Source: FEN-1279 sp964400285 | GTDB taxonomy: Bacteria > Bacteroidota > Ignavibacteria > Tepidaquicellales > Tepidaquicellaceae | Length of the DNA: 64,000 nt | Assembly (NCBI GenBank): GCA_964400285.1 | Contig: CAYNTK010000007.1 | Location: 62,001 to 126,000 of the forward strand | Reading direction: 5' to 3' | Part shown: in pieces, positions 60,562 to 64,000 of the stretch | How positions within the stretch are numbered: position 1 is the stretch's first letter | How the letters are laid out: every line of letters begins with the position of its first letter | Notes under the pieces: model-generated | Seen by the model: the letters and a program-made list of their open reading frames with translations, nothing else | What the model was told of the DNA's origin: nothing | The model's database searches: none | Position numbers and translations under genes: made by a program

Positions 60562-61999
60562 TTTCTATATAAAATTTCATTAAAAGATTCTTTGCCATTA
60601 CTTTTCTAAACTCCGACGAGGCTCTTGCATCTGATATCGGGGTAAACTCATTAAACACTTCTTTCATAGCAGATTCGACATTTTCCCTGTTCCATTTTTT
60701 TCCGGTTAAAAACTTTTCTGTGTTAAATGCTCGTTTTGGAATTTCAGCCATTCCGCCATAAGCAAGTATAATCTCTTTTACGACACCTTTTTCAAGTTCA
60801 AGCCTTGCCGATAAACTAACCGTAGAAATATCGAGGTCTTTTCTTTTTGAAACCTTAAAAGATTTTACAAAAACATTTTTCTCGGGTTTGGGAATATATA
60901 TCGAAGTAATCAATTCATCGGGTTTTAAATCTGTTTTTCTGTAACCTTTTATGAAATCTTCTATGTCAAGTTCTCTTTCCTTTGTACTGCTTTGTAAAAT
61001 AACTTTTGTTTTATATGCCATAAAAGTAGGGAGTGTATCACCTATAGGTGAGGCAGAGCCTACGTTTCCACCTATAGTGGCAATATTCCTGATTTGCAAC
61101 GAACCAAATACTTTTAAAATATTATAAAGTGCAGAAAATTTTCTATCACACAACGTCTTAAAATCTTCCAGATTCATTCCCGCACCAAAATAAAATCCAT
61201 TTTCTTCTTCGTCATAAATTTTTAGCTCTTCAACTCCCGATAAATCTAAAATTTCCGAAAGTAGTTCGTTCTTTTTCGTCTGTTTTAATGCAATGTCGGT
61301 TGCACCATTTATCACAATTGCATTTTTATAATGCTTCCTTAACATTAATGCATCATCGAGAGTAAACGGACGAAAGTATGTTTGTTTCTTGGTTTGAATT
61401 TTTATTACTGTTTTGTCTTTATCGATTTCTTTTAGCGTCTTATTTGTTTTGTCTTCTTTTTCTGAAAAATGGTCTACACCGTTTTTATTACAGGCATCAA
61501 AAGCTGCCTCAAGTATTGATTTATAACCAGTGCAACGGCAAAGATTTCCGCTAAGAGAATTTTCAATTATTTCACGAGAAGGATTATTATGATTTTTATA
61601 GAGAGCAAAAAGCGACATAATAAATCCAGGCGTGCAGTATCCGCATTGAGTCCCAAAAGCATTTACCATTGCTTCTTGTACGGGATGTAGAATAACTTTA
61701 TCATTTTTTCTTTGAGATAGATTTTCCACAGTAATAACCTGTTTACCATGAATCATCGGCAGGAAAAGAAGGCAGGAATCTACCGCTTTGTATTTCAATT
61801 TACTGTTCTGACCTCTTTCAGCTAATACAACTGTGCATGCCCCACAATCACCCTCTCCACAACCCTCTTTTACACCTTTGTGATTACTTAAGCTTCTTAG
61901 GTAATTTAAAACTGTTGTAGTAGGTTTTAAATTTTCTTCTTTCGAAAAATCAATTTCAACAATATTATCATCGAGCAGAAATTTAATTGTATTATTCAT
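60536..61999 (-). CDS. xdhA: Xanthine dehydrogenase small subunit (2Fe-2S plus FAD)
   Basis: 487-residue electron-transfer subunit. It has two [2Fe-2S] sites: plant-type C47, C52, C55 and C76 (EGCGEGDCGACTVV) and the all-helical C119, C122, C154 and C156 (QCGYCTPGF, GNLCRCTGY). An FAD domain of the CO-dehydrogenase flavoprotein type follows (about 205-480: YFRPFTLDDALML, INGATDIAL, TIGGNVGSASPIGDTLP). Fusion of the two is the usual XdhA plan. The C-terminus ends in repeat-coded residues (KILNTNI), so the original last residues may be altered. It lies upstream of the four-helix gene and xdhB. Confidence 0.88.
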   Translation of the reverse strand: MNNTIKFLLDDNIVEIDFSKEENLKPTTTVLNYLRSLSNHKGVKEGCGEGDCGACTVVLAERGQNSKLKYKAVDSCLLFLPMIHGKQVITVENLSQRKNDKVILHPVQEAMVNAFGTQCGYCTPGFIMSLFALYKNHNNPSREIIENSLSGNLCRCTGYKSILEAAFDACNKNGVDHFSEKEDKTNKTLKEIDKDKTVIKIQTKKQTYFRPFTLDDALMLRKHYKNAIVINGATDIALKQTKKNELLSEILDLSGVEELKIYDEEENGFYFGAGMNLEDFKTLCDRKFSALYNILKVFGSLQIRNIATIGGNVGSASPIGDTLPTFMAYKTKVILQSSTKERELDIEDFIKGYRKTDLKPDELITSIYIPKPEKNVFVKSFKVSKRKDLDISTVSLSARLELEKGVVKEIILAYGGMAEIPKRAFNTEKFLTGKKWNRENVESAMKEVFNEFTPISDARASSEFRKVMAKNLLMKFYIETKILNTNI

Positions 62000-62035
62000 A
62001 CTGAAATAACTATCAAAAATTAAAAATTTATATCT

Positions 62036-63316
62036 TCAATTATCGAATTTTAGCACCGTAACTTTCTTTCCCTTTGTTTCGGGAAAAGTCCATATCCACA
62101 AACCCGTAAGCAATGCAAATATTACCGCTATGGAAATTCCACCACCCAGTCCATAACTCGACGCCACAACTGCAATGATTACCGGAGTGAAAAACTGAAC
62201 TCCGCGTGCAAGGTTAAAAGCCGTTCCCATCGCAGTCCCGCGAATTTTAGTAGGAAAGAGTTCGGAAAAGAGAGGACCATACCCACCAAACATCCCGGTT
62301 CCAAATCCTACAAGAAACATACATATTAAAATTAATTCATTATTAATTGCTATTACACTCCACAAAGTTGTAATCATAACTAACCCGAATGCCATAATTA
62401 CGGAATAAATCGTATATGCAGGTCTGCGTCCGAGTTTATCCGCAACGAATCCGAATGTAAAATATCCAAGAAAACCTCCGGTTTGAGTAAAGAGCATAAA
62501 AAGTGCGGATTTAGCCATCGAAAACTCCCTTTGCTGATGAAGATATCCCGGCATCCACGAATATGTAAACCAGTAAGCCGACATATCAAAAATTGCAAGA
62601 ACTAATGCAAGAATAAAATATTTTCTGTTTTCAGGTTCAAATAATGCTAATAATTTATTTTTATTTTCCTTTGATATTTCTTCTCTGGATAATTGCCCTA
62701 AATCAATTAACTTTTTCCTCTCTTCCCATATATCCGATTCGGGAAGTTTTTTTCGGATATAAATTACAATTATAGCAGGTAATATCGAAACGAAGAAACA
62801 CATTCTCCATCCTATTTCCGGAGCAATGTAACCTCCGACCAATGTAGCAAGTGCAATTCCGATAGGTGCTCCGGTTTGCATAAATGCCCCGTATCTACCG
62901 CGAACCTTTGCAGGAAATGTTTCACCTATATAGGTCTGTCCTGTCCCCCATTCGCCACCTACACCAAGACCGGTTATTATTCTGAAAAGAAGCAAGAGTT
63001 CGATATTAAAAGAAAAACCGCTTAAAAATGTTCCTATGCTGTAAGTAATTATAGTCCATTGCAACACTCTTTTTCTACCAAACCTATCGGAAAGAAATCC
63101 AAATATTATTCCTCCGACCGCAGTAGCGGCAAGGCTTGCACCGAGAACAAACGAGATTTCCACATCGGAAAAATTAAGTTCGTGTTTTATTGGAATCATT
63201 AGGAAAGTATAGAGAATTAAATCATAAAAATCAAAAACCCATCCCGCCCAGCTAAGAAATAATATTTTGAAGTGCTCCTTAGTTGGCTTTTCATATTGGT
63301 TTAGAAGTTTAGGCAT
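62036..63316 (-). CDS. MFS transporter (AAHS/SHS-like)
   Basis: 426-residue transporter with about 12 helices. The loop 2-3 motif GFLSDRFGRKRV and its second-half copy GFVADKLGRRPAY are intact, as are RIITGLGVGGEWGTGQ and FPAKVRGRYGAFMQ, which resemble the aromatic-acid/sialate/lactate sugar-porter-like branch. The DFYDLILYTF segment in helix one places an acidic residue suited to proton coupling. It lies 36 bases upstream of xdhA, so it may import the xdh substrate or another organic acid; the substrate is not decided by sequence. Confidence 0.82.
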   Translation of the reverse strand: MPKLLNQYEKPTKEHFKILFLSWAGWVFDFYDLILYTFLMIPIKHELNFSDVEISFVLGASLAATAVGGIIFGFLSDRFGRKRVLQWTIITYSIGTFLSGFSFNIELLLLFRIITGLGVGGEWGTGQTYIGETFPAKVRGRYGAFMQTGAPIGIALATLVGGYIAPEIGWRMCFFVSILPAIIVIYIRKKLPESDIWEERKKLIDLGQLSREEISKENKNKLLALFEPENRKYFILALVLAIFDMSAYWFTYSWMPGYLHQQREFSMAKSALFMLFTQTGGFLGYFTFGFVADKLGRRPAYTIYSVIMAFGLVMITTLWSVIAINNELILICMFLVGFGTGMFGGYGPLFSELFPTKIRGTAMGTAFNLARGVQFFTPVIIAVVASSYGLGGGISIAVIFALLTGLWIWTFPETKGKKVTVLKFDN

Positions 63317-63381
63317 ATGTATTTGAATTTATATTTGTTCGATATATCCGTTTCTACACTAACGTAGTAGCGAGAAAAACA

Positions 63382-63409
63382 ATTTTCTATTTTCTATTTT
63401 CCATTTTCT
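63382..63409. repeat. Tandem heptanucleotide repeat over a stop codon
   Basis: Four units of ATTTTCT (third unit ATTTTCC) at 63382-63409, covering the stop codon and last codons of the ABC ATPase gene. Seven is not a multiple of three, so a change in unit number would alter the protein end. Confidence 0.6.
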
Positions 63410-64000
63410 TTCCCACCAGAAAACAAGAAACGTAATGTTCATCTTTCTTCAATTCAAGTAGTGGAGTCTGTTCAGCACACTCCGGTTTTGCAATCGGGCA
63501 TCGTGTTCTGAATCCGCATCCGCTCGGTTTATTCAGCGGAGTCGGAATGTCGCCTTTTAAAATTATCCTCTCTCGATTCTCATTCCCGGATACCCCCTGC
63601 ATGGAAACGCCTACCATCGGCAACGGCACGGCTGATAGGAGTGCTTTGCTATACGGATGCAGTGGGTTATGATACACTTCACCCGACAAACCCTTTTCTA
63701 CTATTTTGCCAAGATACATCACAGCTATACGTGAACTGATATGCTCCACAACTGATAAATCGTGTGCTATGAATAAAATACTTAAATCGAATTCGGATTG
63801 AAGCTCCTGCAATAAATTAATAACCTGTGCCTGTATAGATACATCCAGTGCGGAAACTGGCTCGTCTGCAATAATCAATTTCGGATTTGTGGCAAGTGCA
63901 CGTGCTATACCAACTCTCTGCCTTTGTCCCCCGGAAAATTCATGCGGATATCTTTTAGCTTGTTCAGCCTGCATACCTACTTTCTCGAGTAGGTAAGAAA
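63387..64000 (-). CDS. Oligopeptide/dipeptide ABC transporter ATP-binding protein, partial (5' end outside)
   Basis: C-terminal part of an OppF/DppF-type ATPase; the frame runs open through the window edge (SYLLEKVGMQAEQ precedes the first internal Met), so the Walker A half lies outside. Visible are the signature FSGGQRQRVGIARAL, Walker B LIIADEPVSALDVS, the switch histidine in FIAHDLSVVEHIS, and the oligopeptide C-terminal domain with GCGFRTRCPIAKPEC, the cysteine pattern of OppD/OppF Fe-S or zinc site. It powers import of peptides or related solutes; permease genes would be upstream. Its last codons lie in a heptanucleotide repeat. Confidence 0.9.
   Translation of the reverse strand, partial: SYLLEKVGMQAEQAKRYPHEFSGGQRQRVGIARALATNPKLIIADEPVSALDVSIQAQVINLLQELQSEFDLSILFIAHDLSVVEHISSRIAVMYLGKIVEKGLSGEVYHNPLHPYSKALLSAVPLPMVGVSMQGVSGNENRERIILKGDIPTPLNKPSGCGFRTRCPIAKPECAEQTPLLELKKDEHYVSCFLVGKKMENRK

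Noticed and set aside
1..64000. CRISPR arrays, prophage, transposases, tRNA and rRNA genes
   Set aside because: No spaced direct repeats of CRISPR type, no integrase or transposase motifs and no tRNA/rRNA-like sequence were recognised by eye; a dedicated tRNA scan could still find one.

Overview
The window is a strongly AT-rich bacterial chromosome segment. It most resembles the FCB group, and within it an Ignavibacteria/Chlorobi-like lineage. Three things point there: several secreted proteins end in a type IX secretion (T9SS) sorting domain with the NxPNPFNPxT signature, lipoproteins and LysM/coiled-coil envelope proteins are common, and a two-cluster ferredoxin of the green-sulfur-bacterial type is present. 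This placement is an inference from protein families; no rRNA or tRNA gene was found.

Layout. 1-3204 holds a two-gene restriction-modification system (nuclease-methyltransferase fusion plus specificity subunit). 3635-7120 is a tight minus-strand operon: DsrC-like sulfur carrier, DsrM-like membrane protein, DsrK-like Fe-S protein and cysteine desulfurase. 7324-14423 carries a phosphoesterase, two tandem PEP/pyruvate-binding paralogues (the longer one with a nucleotidyltransferase tail) and glutamate dehydrogenase. 14724-22200 is a secreted-protein region with a GH106-like hydrolase, a Ycf48-like propeller, two paralogous T9SS cargo proteins and a T9SS-domain remnant. 22312-24341 has envelope genes. 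24491-31408 is housekeeping (upp, rel, acpS, folC). 31604-35477 holds one more T9SS protein and uvrA, whose reading frame has no usual start codon. 35532-41553 runs from a degenerate amidohydrolase through an asparaginase, ispD and queA to eno. 42269-46691 is cmk, rpsA (with a pseudoknot-capable leader), psd and pssA. 46700-56018 covers a second cysteine desulfurase, a ferredoxin, a three-subunit NuoE/NuoF/NfnB-NuoG-like flavin Fe-S complex with a rubrerythrin-like protein, and a duplicated zinc-ribbon protein. 56241-64000 is a molybdenum hydroxylase (XDH-type) cluster interrupted by a small four-helix-bundle gene flanked by inverted AT-rich repeats, followed by an MFS transporter and the end of an oligopeptide ABC ATPase.

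How it fits together. Two candidate redox/sulfur modules stand out. The DsrC-DsrM-DsrK-desulfurase operon would couple cysteine-derived persulfide on DsrC to a membrane quinone/Fe-S module, with no DsrAB sulfite reductase or DsrJOP nearby. The NuoE/NuoF/fusion complex has the parts of a flavin-based electron-bifurcating transhydrogenase linking NAD(H), a second nucleotide and ferredoxin; a ferredoxin gene lies next to it on the opposite strand.

Other points of interest are the rpsA leader, an operator-like palindrome on a consensus-like promoter in the 0.7 kb eno-cmk gap, a palindrome shared upstream of two paralogous T9SS genes, an amidohydrolase-fold protein without its metal ligands, and the repeat-flanked truncated four-helix-bundle gene in the xdh operon. 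No CRISPR array, prophage or transposase gene was seen.
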